Source of the DNA: Flagellimonas alvinocaridis | GTDB taxonomy: Bacteria; Bacteroidota; Bacteroidia; Flavobacteriales; Flavobacteriaceae | Reading direction: 5' to 3' | DNA: 64,000 nucleotides | Assembly: GCF_004916895.1 (NCBI RefSeq) | Contig: NZ_SNTZ01000010.1 | Coordinates: 46 to 64,045 of the forward strand | In this document: piece by piece, positions 35,458 to 43,610 of the stretch | How positions within the stretch are numbered: position 1 is the first letter of the stretch | Layout: each line of letters starts with the position of its first letter | Made by a program: the position numbers and the translations under genes | The notes under the pieces: model-generated | What the model was told of the DNA's origin: nothing | Seen by the model: only the letters and a program-made list of their open reading frames with translations | The model's database searches: none

Positions 35458-36522
35458 CTATCCTTTTTTCTCCAATTCGCTCATGATGTCGACCAAAACC
35501 CCTACACTTTCCAAGGGCAGTGCATTGTACATGGAAGCTCTATATCCTCCCACGGAACGATGTCCATTAATTCCACTGATACCCGCTTCCTTGCACATAC
35601 CATCAAAAACTTCTTTCAATCCTTCGTCGGTGATATTGAAGGTGGCATTCATAATGGAACGGTCTTCCTTTGCTGCAAAACCTGAGAATACAGGGTTCAA
35701 TTCTATTTCAGAATAGATAAGACTGGCTTTTCGTTCATTGATTTCCTCAATAGCTGCGATACCACCCAAATCTTTTAACCATTGCATGGTGAGCATAGAT
35801 ACATACACTGCAAATACAGGAGGTGTGTTGAACATACTCTCTTTACTCGCATGTACTGAATAATCCAACATAGATGGAATTTTTCGGGAAACCTTGCCCA
35901 AAACATCTTCTTTTACCACAACAAGAGTGGTCCCGGCTGGCCCCATGTTCTTTTGCGCGCCTGCATAGATTAAGTCAAACTGGGAAAAATCAAGTTGACG
36001 GGAAAAAATATCCGAACTCATGTCGCAAACCAATGGGACATTTGTTTTGGGAAATTCCTTGATCTGGGTTCCAAAAATGGTATTGTTGGAAGTAAGGTGC
36101 AAATAATCCAGGTCGGAAGGAATACTATATCCCTTTGGGATATGGTTGAAATTTTCCGCTTGGGAAGAAGCCACTTCCACAATTTCACCAAAAAGCTTAG
36201 CTTCTTTAATGGCTTTTTGACTCCAAGTTCCAGTATTTACATATCCGGCTTTCTTATCAAGCAAATTATAAGCAGTCATTAAAAACTGCATACTGGCACC
36301 CCCTTGTAAGAATAAGGCTTGGTACCCTTTGCCTTCCAGTCCCATTAGTTCAAGGGCCAAGGAGCGGGCCTTTTCCATAATGGCCACAAACTCTTTGCTG
36401 CGGTGCGATATTTCTATAAGTGATAATCCGATACCATCCAGTTCCACTACAGCTTCGGAAGCTTTTTGCATGACCTCTTTGGGCAAAATGCAAGGTCCTG
36501 CACTAAAATTGTGTTTTTTCAT
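35458..36522 (-). CDS. serC: Phosphoserine aminotransferase
   Basis: 354 residues. Start MKKHNFSAGPCILP and the phosphate loop FLQGGASMQF are standard; the PLP lysine is in YAGAQKNMGPAG and C-terminal signature GINGHRSVGGYRASMYNA is clear. The PLP enzyme makes phosphoserine from 3-phosphohydroxypyruvate and glutamate. ATG 36522 is clear. serA follows on the same strand after the frameshifted gene. Confidence 0.97.
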   Translation of the reverse strand: MKKHNFSAGPCILPKEVMQKASEAVVELDGIGLSLIEISHRSKEFVAIMEKARSLALELMGLEGKGYQALFLQGGASMQFLMTAYNLLDKKAGYVNTGTWSQKAIKEAKLFGEIVEVASSQAENFNHIPKGYSIPSDLDYLHLTSNNTIFGTQIKEFPKTNVPLVCDMSSDIFSRQLDFSQFDLIYAGAQKNMGPAGTTLVVVKEDVLGKVSRKIPSMLDYSVHASKESMFNTPPVFAVYVSMLTMQWLKDLGGIAAIEEINERKASLIYSEIELNPVFSGFAAKEDRSIMNATFNITDEGLKEVFDGMCKEAGISGINGHRSVGGYRASMYNALPLESVGVLVDIMSELEKKG

Positions 36523-36591
36523 TCCCTTATTTTAAAAAGTAAAGGTCTAAAAAAAACTTGGATCTAAAAACGGTTTTGCGAATCGGTTTCT

Positions 36592-37626
36592 TTATAGCTG
36601 AAGTAAAAATTCCAAGGTATCCACACCATCCGCATAATCATCCAGTCTAGGTTTTTGGGTATCTCCAAAGATCACTTCTCCGGATTGCGCCTCTCCAGAC
36701 ACGATACATTGGATTTGTTCCTCTTGTTCCGATAATTGGTTGCGTAATTTTTCCAATGAATCATAACGCGAGTAAAATAATGCGGCAATGGGAGAGGAGA
36801 ACCCCTCATCTTCCTTGAGCACCAAAAACCCATTGTCCAAGATTTTAAAATCACTCATTAGATAAACCGCTTTGTTATAATCGTAGTTGTTGGCGTATTT
36901 ATGTTGATGGATTACGTCTTGAAACTTAAAAACAGCCTTGTAGAACGCATCAAAATCATAGCCTTGAGGCACAAAGATTTTAGAAACATTTCGGCAACCC
37001 AGTCCATAATACCTGAAAATATCTTCACCCAAGGCTTCCAACTCGGAGTTGGATTCATTCCCTGTTAAAATAGCTACTGAACTTCTATTCTTACGTATAA
37101 TATTGGGCTTTTTTCCAAAGTAATATTCAAAATAGCGCCCTGTATTATTGCTTCCTGTTGCAATAACGGCATCAAAATTTTCCAATTTACCTTCAGTGAA
37201 TTCAATTCGTTCTGCCAGTAAGGGCTCTTGCTGAATCAAATAATCGGCAAGAAAAGGAAGCAAAACTTTATCATTGGAGGATAATTTTGCCAACACCTTG
37301 TTTCCAGAAAGCAATACACAAAGTAAATCATGGAATCCCACCAGAGGAATATTCCCTGCCATGACAATACCAATGACCTTTGGGGCGTTATCAACCTGAA
37401 AATCATATTTGGAAAGCCATTGGGATAGATTTTCATCCGTCAACAATTTGCTCCATTGTCTTAAGGCAAAGATGATGTTTTCACGGGTAAACCATCCGTT
37501 TTGCTGTTCGGCCCTGACCAATGTCTCGTTAAATGAAGAAAACGAATCATTGTCATTTTCACAAAAATCGGTGAGGTAGTTTCCAAGTTTAACAAAAGCT
37601 TTCGATATTGGGAGATGTGCCCTCAT
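36592..37626 (-). CDS. LuxC-type acyl-CoA reductase
   Basis: 344 residues. N-terminal LGNYLTDFCEN, NAPKVIGIVMAGNIPLVGFHDLLCVLLSGN and nucleotide-binding-like ATGSNNTGRYFEYYFG segments match acyl-CoA/acyl-phosphate reductase (LuxC, PF05893) of the aldehyde dehydrogenase superfamily. CRNVSKIFVP probably carries the catalytic cysteine. It reduces acyl-CoA to aldehyde with NADPH. Divergent from ferredoxin across an 85-base region with back-to-back promoters; ferredoxin could supply low-potential electrons to nearby redox steps, but direct coupling is unproven. Confidence 0.92.
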   Translation of the reverse strand: MRAHLPISKAFVKLGNYLTDFCENDNDSFSSFNETLVRAEQQNGWFTRENIIFALRQWSKLLTDENLSQWLSKYDFQVDNAPKVIGIVMAGNIPLVGFHDLLCVLLSGNKVLAKLSSNDKVLLPFLADYLIQQEPLLAERIEFTEGKLENFDAVIATGSNNTGRYFEYYFGKKPNIIRKNRSSVAILTGNESNSELEALGEDIFRYYGLGCRNVSKIFVPQGYDFDAFYKAVFKFQDVIHQHKYANNYDYNKAVYLMSDFKILDNGFLVLKEDEGFSSPIAALFYSRYDSLEKLRNQLSEQEEQIQCIVSGEAQSGEVIFGDTQKPRLDDYADGVDTLEFLLQL

Positions 37627-37630
37627 TATA

Positions 37631-37671
37631 TTTGTATACTAATTTGGTAGGGTTTATTTTTGCCAAAAATA
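37631..37671. promoter_or_regulatory. Overlapping divergent promoters of acyl-CoA reductase and ferredoxin
   Basis: Plus strand: TTTG at 37631-37634, 20-base spacer, TATTTTTG at 37655-37662. Minus strand: TATTTTTG at 37671-37664. The two -7 boxes form a perfect inverted repeat with one central base (37655-37671). The centre is also where a regulator could act on both genes. Confidence 0.6.
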
Positions 37672-37711
37672 CGCATGCTGAAATGAATCAGCACCACGGA
37701 AAAAGAAAATT

Positions 37712-38065
37712 ATGGCGATAATTATTACTGACGAATGCATTAACTGTGGGGCCTGCGAGCCAGAATGCCCCAATACTGCAATATATGAAGGAGCTGATGA
37801 GTGGCGATATAGTGATGGTACTTCCTTGGAGGGCGATGTGGTCCTTCCCAATGGAAAGGCGGTAAATGCTGATGAGGTTCAAGAACCGGTCAGTGACGAG
37901 ATTTACTACATTGCACCCGACAAGTGTACCGAATGTATGGGATTCCATGAAGAACCACAATGTGCAGCAGTTTGTCCTGTAGATTGTTGTGTTCCTGACG
38001 ATGACCATGTTGAGAGCGAAGAAGAACTTTTGGGTAAGCAGAAGTTCATGCATCCCAACGGATAG
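37712..38065 (+). CDS. 4Fe-4S dicluster ferredoxin
   Basis: 117 residues. First cluster CxxCxxxCP in [13 protein letters not shown]; the second set is split by an acidic insertion ([17 protein letters not shown]) and CTEC...CAAVCPVDC with more cysteines (PVDCCVP). Two 4Fe-4S clusters are expected; the long insert between them is typical of the flavobacterial ferredoxin. It transfers low-potential electrons in the cytoplasm. Divergent from the acyl-CoA reductase; its own terminator follows. Confidence 0.96.
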   Translation: MAIIITDECINCGACEPECPNTAIYEGADEWRYSDGTSLEGDVVLPNGKAVNADEVQEPVSDEIYYIAPDKCTECMGFHEEPQCAAVCPVDCCVPDDDHVESEEELLGKQKFMHPNG

Positions 38066-38089
38066 CCCATAAAAAACATGTAATTTTGG

Positions 38090-38118
38090 CCCGAACTTAA
38101 AATGGTTCGGGTTTTTTT
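38090..38118 (+). terminator. Terminator of the ferredoxin gene
   Basis: CCCGAAC (38090-38096), 8-base loop, GTTCGGG (38105-38111), then T7 (38112-38118). Next ATG starts directly at 38119, so the following small ORF would need its own or read-through transcription. Confidence 0.92.
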
Positions 38119-38247
38119 ATGCAAGAAAAAGAAAAAACATACAATGGTTTTTGGAAACAAGCTGGGTGTATTTTGTCATTGGTGGCCATCTTTGGTATGA
38201 TTGCACTTTTTGCCATGGGTTTTTATTTCCTGATAAAAGGGTATTAA
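38119..38247 (+). CDS. Small single-helix membrane protein (42 aa)
   Basis: ATG 38119 to TAA 38247 encodes 42 residues: a charged start MQEKEKTYNGFWKQ and one strong membrane helix (CILSLVAIFGMIALFAMGFYFLI). It lies directly after the ferredoxin terminator's T-run, an odd position for a start codon. The hydrophobic pattern and codon use look like a real protein; a role is unknown. It could also be expressed by read-through. Confidence 0.55.
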   Translation: MQEKEKTYNGFWKQAGCILSLVAIFGMIALFAMGFYFLIKGY

Positions 38248-38287
38248 AACGTTCAAAACAAAACTTCAACTTATATTTGCAGCCTTA

Positions 38288-38318
38288 ATTCAGTAATTCA
38301 GTTGGCAGTATTCAGTAA
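38288..38318. repeat. Degenerate 8-bp tandem repeat (ATTCAGTA-type)
   Basis: ATTCAGTA, ATTCAGTT, GGCAGTA and TTCAGTAA follow one another with roughly 8-bp period in the ferredoxin-ychF gap. A similar repeated style is recalled from other flavobacterial intergenic regions; whether it is dispersed in this genome cannot be seen. Confidence 0.55.
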
Positions 38319-38355
38319 GATATCTTTTATTCGAATGCTTTTAATACAGAAGTAT

Positions 38356-38400
38356 GACATCTGATAATCTGACATCTTAAAACCTAACATCTAGTATTTA
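38356..38400. repeat. 15-bp imperfect tandem repeat, three copies, before ychF
   Basis: Units GACATCTGATAATCT, GACATCTTAAAACCT and AACATCTAGTATTTA at 38356, 38371 and 38386 share ACATCT in phase with 15-bp period, ending four bases before the ychF ATG. A related inverted word, GATGTCAGAC, is at about 7512 in another intergenic gap. Confidence 0.7.
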
Positions 38401-38404
38401 GCCA

Positions 38405-39499
38405 ATGAAAGCCGGTATCGTAGGACTGCCCAATGTGGGAAAATCCACCCTCTTCAACTGTTTATCCAATGCCAAGGCGCAAAGTGCCAATTTCCCTTTT
38501 TGTACCATTGAGCCCAATATAGGTGTGGTAAATGTGCCGGATACCCGTTTGGAAAAGCTTGAAGAATTGGTTAAGCCAGAACGTGTGATTCCGGCAACGG
38601 TAGAAATCGTGGACATTGCAGGTTTGGTAAAAGGTGCCAGCAAAGGTGAAGGATTGGGCAACCAATTTTTGGGCAATATCCGTGAAACGGATGCCATTCT
38701 TCATGTGTTACGATGCTTTGATAACGATAATATTGTACACGTGGATGGTTCCGTGGACCCTATTCGCGATAAGGAGACCATAGACATGGAACTCCAATTA
38801 AAGGATTTGGAAAGCGTTGAAAAGAAGCTCGAAAAAGTTAAGCGTGCTGCCAAGACCGGAAATAAAGAAGCGCAGAAGGAAGAGGCTGTGCTAACTGCTC
38901 TGAAAACTGGTTTGGAATCGGGTAAATCGGTAAGAGCCATTGTAATAGGTGAGGAGGATAGATTGGAGTACGTAAAACCCCTCCAACTCATCACAGACAA
39001 GCCTGTAATGTATGTCTGTAACGTAGGCGAAGAAGCCGCAGCAACAGGGAATGCCTATGTAGACAAGGTAAAAGATGCTGTGGCCCAAGAAAATGCAGAG
39101 GTCATTTTTCTGGCAGTGGGTACCGAAGCCGATATTACCGAACTGGAAACCTACGAAGAACGACAAATGTTCTTGGAAGATTTGGGACTTTCAGAACCTG
39201 GTTCCGCTAAATTGATACGTGGGGCCTATCGCTTATTGGATTTGGAAACCTATTTTACTGCAGGGGTAAAGGAAGTCCGCGCATGGACCATTCCGGTGGG
39301 AGCCACGGCACCCCAAGCCGCTGGTGTAATCCACACCGACTTTGAAAAAGGATTTATTAGGGCCGAGGTCATTGCCTATGATGATTATGTAAAGCATGGT
39401 AGCGAAGCCAAGGTCAAGGAAGCTGGCCGTATGCGCGTGGAAGGCAAGGAATACATTGTTAAAGATGGCGATGTGATGCATTTTAGGTTTAACGTGTAA
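38405..39499 (+). CDS. ychF: Redox-regulated ribosome-associated ATPase YchF
   Basis: 364 residues. P-loop GLPNVGKST (residues 6-14), switch CTIEPNIGVV, and DIAGLVKGASKGEGLGNQFL identify the OBG-like GTPase/ATPase YchF, which lacks the NKxD guanine motif in favour of adenine use. The C-terminal TGS domain includes ...VGATAPQAAGVIHTDFEKGFIRAEVI. It binds ribosomes and acts in stress adaptation. ATG 38405 follows the 15-bp repeats. Confidence 0.97.
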   Translation: MKAGIVGLPNVGKSTLFNCLSNAKAQSANFPFCTIEPNIGVVNVPDTRLEKLEELVKPERVIPATVEIVDIAGLVKGASKGEGLGNQFLGNIRETDAILHVLRCFDNDNIVHVDGSVDPIRDKETIDMELQLKDLESVEKKLEKVKRAAKTGNKEAQKEEAVLTALKTGLESGKSVRAIVIGEEDRLEYVKPLQLITDKPVMYVCNVGEEAAATGNAYVDKVKDAVAQENAEVIFLAVGTEADITELETYEERQMFLEDLGLSEPGSAKLIRGAYRLLDLETYFTAGVKEVRAWTIPVGATAPQAAGVIHTDFEKGFIRAEVIAYDDYVKHGSEAKVKEAGRMRVEGKEYIVKDGDVMHFRFNV

Positions 39500-39579
39500 T
39501 CCTTGTTTTCTGATTTTTATCGAAAACTATTCCTATGCAAAAATCAAAACCCATATCTTTCCTTTCCAAACCTTAATGT

Positions 39580-41559
39580 ATGTTTAAAAAGCTTACCTAT
39601 GCCGCTTTGGCATTTTTTATTGTTTCCTGTTCCAGTTCAGATTCAACTGATGAAGTTCCAAATGAGGTAAGTTTACCTTCAGTTACAACAGCCATTCCCT
39701 CCGACATAACCGAGAATTCAGCTAATATTGGCGGTTCAATTTCTGATGATGGTGGAGCCAATATTACCGAACAAGGAGTAGTCTGGGGCTTGAGTTCCAA
39801 TCCAACAACAGCAGATAATAAGAAATCTTCTGGTTCTGGAACCACCGATTTTAAAACTTCCCTGACTGGGTTAAACGCCAACACCCAATATTTCATTCGT
39901 GCCTATGCCATAAACAGTAAGGGTGTTGCCTATGGAAACCAGCAACAGTTTACCACTTTAGAAGCTGAACCACAACAAAAGACTTATGAGGGGAGCGTGG
40001 AATTGACCACACAAAGTGAAGTAGATGATTTTGGAGCGAAAAAATATACAGAGATTACGGGTGATTTAATTATTTCTAGTAAGAACAGAATTGAAATTTC
40101 CAATATAAACTCCTTATCAGACTTGACTAAAGTTGGGGGAGGTCTTTATGTTGCTGGGAATAGCAAATTGGAAACTGTTAATGGATTGGAAAGTGTATCA
40201 ACTATAGGAGGGTATCTTTATATTTTAAGCAATGAAGCATTGATTGATTTAGATGGCCTGAGCAATCTTAGTTCGGTACATGGCCTTCAAATTAATTTCA
40301 ATTCTTCTTTAACGAGTATAACAGGGTTGAGCAAGCTAACATCGTTGGGAGAGAGCCTAATTGTCTACGGTAACGATATATTGGAGACCCTGGATGGCCT
40401 AAATCAACTGGAAGTTTTAGGCGGGGGGATTTCAATAAACGAAACGGTTAGCTTAAAAAACCTTGACGCCTTAGGTAAACTCAAAGAAATTAAAGGCACC
40501 ATCTTCATTAATAACAATCAAAGTTTAGAGAGTATATCTGGATTGGATAATTTGGATTTTGCCATTACCATTGAAATAAATAGTAATGCAGCTTTAAAAG
40601 ACATACCATTTAAAAATTTGCATCTTGTCAAAAGTTCTATATTGATTCAGAAAAATCCTAATTTGACTACAATAAATGGTTTTGAAAGTCTGGTTCAAGT
40701 TCAAAGATTGAGAATAGATTCAAATGCTATTCTTGCAAATATTCAGGGGTTTCCTTTGCTCGAGCAAGTAGATTATATTAATATTTTTACAAATCCAGAA
40801 TTAATCAATATTTCAGGGGGGGCTCTTCTGAAAAACATGGTTGCATTAGAGATTCGCAACAATCCGAAATTGATTTCCATTGATGGGTTTGAGTCATTGG
40901 AAACAGTGCAGAGCTTTAGTTTTTTCTACAATCAAGCATTGGAGCAAATAAATGGCTTTTCATCCCTAATGGAAGTTGGTGATTACTTTAATGTTTCAGG
41001 CAATTACAAACTTAAAACAATAGCGGGTTTTTCTTCAATTAATTCAATAGGGAGCCTAACGCTTACAGGAACGCTATTAGAGAGTCTAGACATGTTCTCG
41101 ACCTTACAAACAATAGGTGGAGGCATTGTAATTGGAGACAATCCAATGTTAACTAGTGTTTATGGATTCAACAATCTTGAAGAGATAAATGGTAATTTGG
41201 TTATTGGTGAAAACCCATCTTTAAATGACTTTACTGGATTATCAAATATTAAAACGATTAAAGGTGGTTTGACTATCTCAAACCTAGACAAAGTCACGAC
41301 ATTTGAAGATTTCCATTCGTTGACAACTATTCAGGGGGAATTACATATTCACTCTAATATAGGATTACTTAATTTAGATGGGTTGGAAACTCTGACGACT
41401 TTGAACGGAGATATCAGAATAAATTCAAATCCTTTATTAAGCAGCTATTGCGGTTTAGTACCCCTTATAGAAAATGGATGGCTTGGATATTCTAGTATAT
41501 ATGATAATCTATATAATCCATATCTCCGAAATATTTCGGAAAGTGACTGCAGTAATTGA
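39580..41559 (+). CDS. AT-rich lipoprotein with FN3 and receptor-L/LRR-like repeats
   Basis: 659 residues. Lipobox VSC (Cys17) then a Ser/Asp linker. Residues about 30-125 form a fibronectin-III-like domain of the bacterial ENSANIGGSISDDGGANITEQGVVWG type. The rest is over 15 short repeats of the receptor L-domain style (LESVSTIGGYLYILSN, LDGLSNLSSVHGLQI, IxGFxSLxxVxxLxIxxN) and ends with a capped Cys pair (YCGLV...SDCSN). It probably sits on the surface and binds ligands. Sampled lines are near 28-30% G+C, versus about 50% in ychF next door, so transfer or relaxed selection is likely. Confidence 0.92.
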   Translation: MFKKLTYAALAFFIVSCSSSDSTDEVPNEVSLPSVTTAIPSDITENSANIGGSISDDGGANITEQGVVWGLSSNPTTADNKKSSGSGTTDFKTSLTGLNANTQYFIRAYAINSKGVAYGNQQQFTTLEAEPQQKTYEGSVELTTQSEVDDFGAKKYTEITGDLIISSKNRIEISNINSLSDLTKVGGGLYVAGNSKLETVNGLESVSTIGGYLYILSNEALIDLDGLSNLSSVHGLQINFNSSLTSITGLSKLTSLGESLIVYGNDILETLDGLNQLEVLGGGISINETVSLKNLDALGKLKEIKGTIFINNNQSLESISGLDNLDFAITIEINSNAALKDIPFKNLHLVKSSILIQKNPNLTTINGFESLVQVQRLRIDSNAILANIQGFPLLEQVDYINIFTNPELINISGGALLKNMVALEIRNNPKLISIDGFESLETVQSFSFFYNQALEQINGFSSLMEVGDYFNVSGNYKLKTIAGFSSINSIGSLTLTGTLLESLDMFSTLQTIGGGIVIGDNPMLTSVYGFNNLEEINGNLVIGENPSLNDFTGLSNIKTIKGGLTISNLDKVTTFEDFHSLTTIQGELHIHSNIGLLNLDGLETLTTLNGDIRINSNPLLSSYCGLVPLIENGWLGYSSIYDNLYNPYLRNISESDCSN

Positions 41560-41678
41560 GCTTACAATAGGTCTTCAAGGGAGAGACATGTTTCTTTTTA
41601 GTTGAAGGAAGGTATTAATATTCACTCTACAAGCTATATCAACACCCATTGTTGATTAATTTCTTGCTTCCATACTTT

Positions 41679-41686
41679 TATTTTTG
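41679..41686 (+). promoter_or_regulatory. -7 element upstream of parE-parC
   Basis: TATTTTTG fits TAnnTTTG, with TTG 24 bases upstream (41652-41654), slightly beyond the usual spacing. Initiation near 41692 would leave a leader of about 34 bases for parE. Confidence 0.4.
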
Positions 41687-41725
41687 CCCCTAAATTTTAT
41701 ATTAGCAAGGATTAACCCTTAACAC

Positions 41726-43579
41726 ATGGCAGAAACCCAGTATACCGAGGATAATATTCGTTCACTGGATTGGAAGGAGCATATTCGTATGCGTCCCGGA
41801 ATGTACATTGGCAAATTGGGCGATGGCTCTTCTGCCGATGACGGCATCTACATTCTTCTTAAAGAGGTCATCGATAACTGTATTGATGAATTTGTCATGG
41901 GGGCCGGGAAAACCATAGAAATCAACATTAAGGACAACACCGTGCATGTTCGTGACTTTGGTCGGGGCATTCCATTGGGAAAAGTGGTGGATGTGGTCTC
42001 CAAAATGAATACTGGAGGTAAATACGATACACGTGCCTTCAAAAAATCCGTGGGACTTAATGGGGTAGGTACCAAGGCCGTGAATGCTTTGTCCAGTTAT
42101 TTTAGGGTAGAGTCTACCCGTGATGGACAATCCAAATCTGCAGAATTTGAGACAGGAAATCTTACCAATGAGGAATTTTTGGAGGAAAGTTCAAGACGGA
42201 GGGGCACCAAGGTAAGTTTTGTTCCTGATGAATCCATTTTCAAGAAATATAAATATCGCAACGAGTATGTGGAACGCATGCTCAAGAATTACGTTTACCT
42301 AAATCCAGGACTCACCATTGTCTTTAATGGCGAAAAATTCCATTCGGAAAACGGGTTAAAGGATTTATTGGAAGACAATAACAATAATGAGGATTTCCTA
42401 TATCCTATCATTCATTTAAAAGGAGATGATATTGAGGTGGCCATGACCCACAGTAAAACCCAATATAGCGAGGAATATCATTCTTTTGTCAACGGCCAGC
42501 ACACCACCCAGGGAGGAACCCACCAAGCAGCCTTCCGGGAAGCCGTGGTCAAGACCATTCGGGATTTTTACGGAAAGAATTACGATGCTTCAGATGTAAG
42601 AAAGTCAATCATTTCTGCCATCTCCATTAAAGTGATGGAACCCGTTTTTGAAAGTCAGACAAAAACCAAATTGGGTTCTACGGACATGGGAGGGGACTTG
42701 CCAACTGTGCGTACGTACATCAACGATTTTCTGGGAACACAGTTGGACAACTACTTGCACAAAAATCCGCAAACCGCTGAAGCCCTGCAGCGTAAGATTG
42801 TACAGGCTGAAAAGGAACGTAAGGAACTTTCAGGTATCCGGAAATTGGCACGTGAACGCGCAAAGAAAGCAAGTTTGCACAACAAAAAACTTAGGGATTG
42901 CCGTGTGCACCTCCAAGACATGAAAAATGAGCGACGCTTGGACACCACTCTGTTCATTACGGAAGGGGATTCTGCATCCGGCTCCATTACCAAATCCAGG
43001 GACGTGAACACACAGGCTGTTTTCAGTTTGAGAGGGAAACCCTTGAACTCCTACGGCATGTCCAAAAAGATTGTGTACGAAAACGAGGAGTTCAATCTGC
43101 TCCAGGCTGCCTTGAATATTGAAGAATCCATGGAGGATTTGCGGTACAACAATATTGTAATCGCCACGGATGCCGATGTGGATGGGATGCACATACGGTT
43201 GCTGTTAATTACCTTTTTTCTGCAATTCTTTCCGGAACTGATCAAGGAAAACCATTTGTACATCCTTCAAACCCCACTTTTTAGGGTTCGAAATAAAAAA
43301 GAAACCATTTATTGCTATAGTGAAGAGGAAAAAAGAAAAGCCATTGACAAGCTAAGTGGAAAACCAGAGATTACCCGATTTAAGGGATTGGGTGAGATTT
43401 CGCCAGATGAATTCCAGCATTTCATTGGAGATGACATTCGATTGGAGCCTGTAATGTTGGACAAAGCCATGAGTATAGACAACTTATTGCAGTTCTATAT
43501 GGGGAAAAATACTCCCGATAGACAGGAATTCATTATAAATAACCTTAAAGTTGAACTTGATTTAGTTGAAGAAAACTAA
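41726..43579 (+). CDS. parE: DNA topoisomerase IV subunit B
   Basis: 617 residues. The GHKL ATPase region includes [24 protein letters not shown] and [10 protein letters not shown]; the TOPRIM region has EGDSASGS and [11 protein letters not shown] with metal-binding acidic residues. It powers decatenation of chromosomes and passes strands together with ParC, whose gene begins 31 bases downstream. Length and missing gyrase-B insertion fit ParE rather than GyrB. Confidence 0.94.
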   Translation: MAETQYTEDNIRSLDWKEHIRMRPGMYIGKLGDGSSADDGIYILLKEVIDNCIDEFVMGAGKTIEINIKDNTVHVRDFGRGIPLGKVVDVVSKMNTGGKYDTRAFKKSVGLNGVGTKAVNALSSYFRVESTRDGQSKSAEFETGNLTNEEFLEESSRRRGTKVSFVPDESIFKKYKYRNEYVERMLKNYVYLNPGLTIVFNGEKFHSENGLKDLLEDNNNNEDFLYPIIHLKGDDIEVAMTHSKTQYSEEYHSFVNGQHTTQGGTHQAAFREAVVKTIRDFYGKNYDASDVRKSIISAISIKVMEPVFESQTKTKLGSTDMGGDLPTVRTYINDFLGTQLDNYLHKNPQTAEALQRKIVQAEKERKELSGIRKLARERAKKASLHNKKLRDCRVHLQDMKNERRLDTTLFITEGDSASGSITKSRDVNTQAVFSLRGKPLNSYGMSKKIVYENEEFNLLQAALNIEESMEDLRYNNIVIATDADVDGMHIRLLLITFFLQFFPELIKENHLYILQTPLFRVRNKKETIYCYSEEEKRKAIDKLSGKPEITRFKGLGEISPDEFQHFIGDDIRLEPVMLDKAMSIDNLLQFYMGKNTPDRQEFIINNLKVELDLVEEN

Positions 43580-43610
43580 CTGTAAAACAAATAAATACAC
43601 ATCCTTCTGA

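Noticed and set aside
41560-41725. Clear -33 box for parE
   Set aside because: Nearest TTG is 24 bases from the -7 box, beyond the usual spacing, so only the -7 element is reported.
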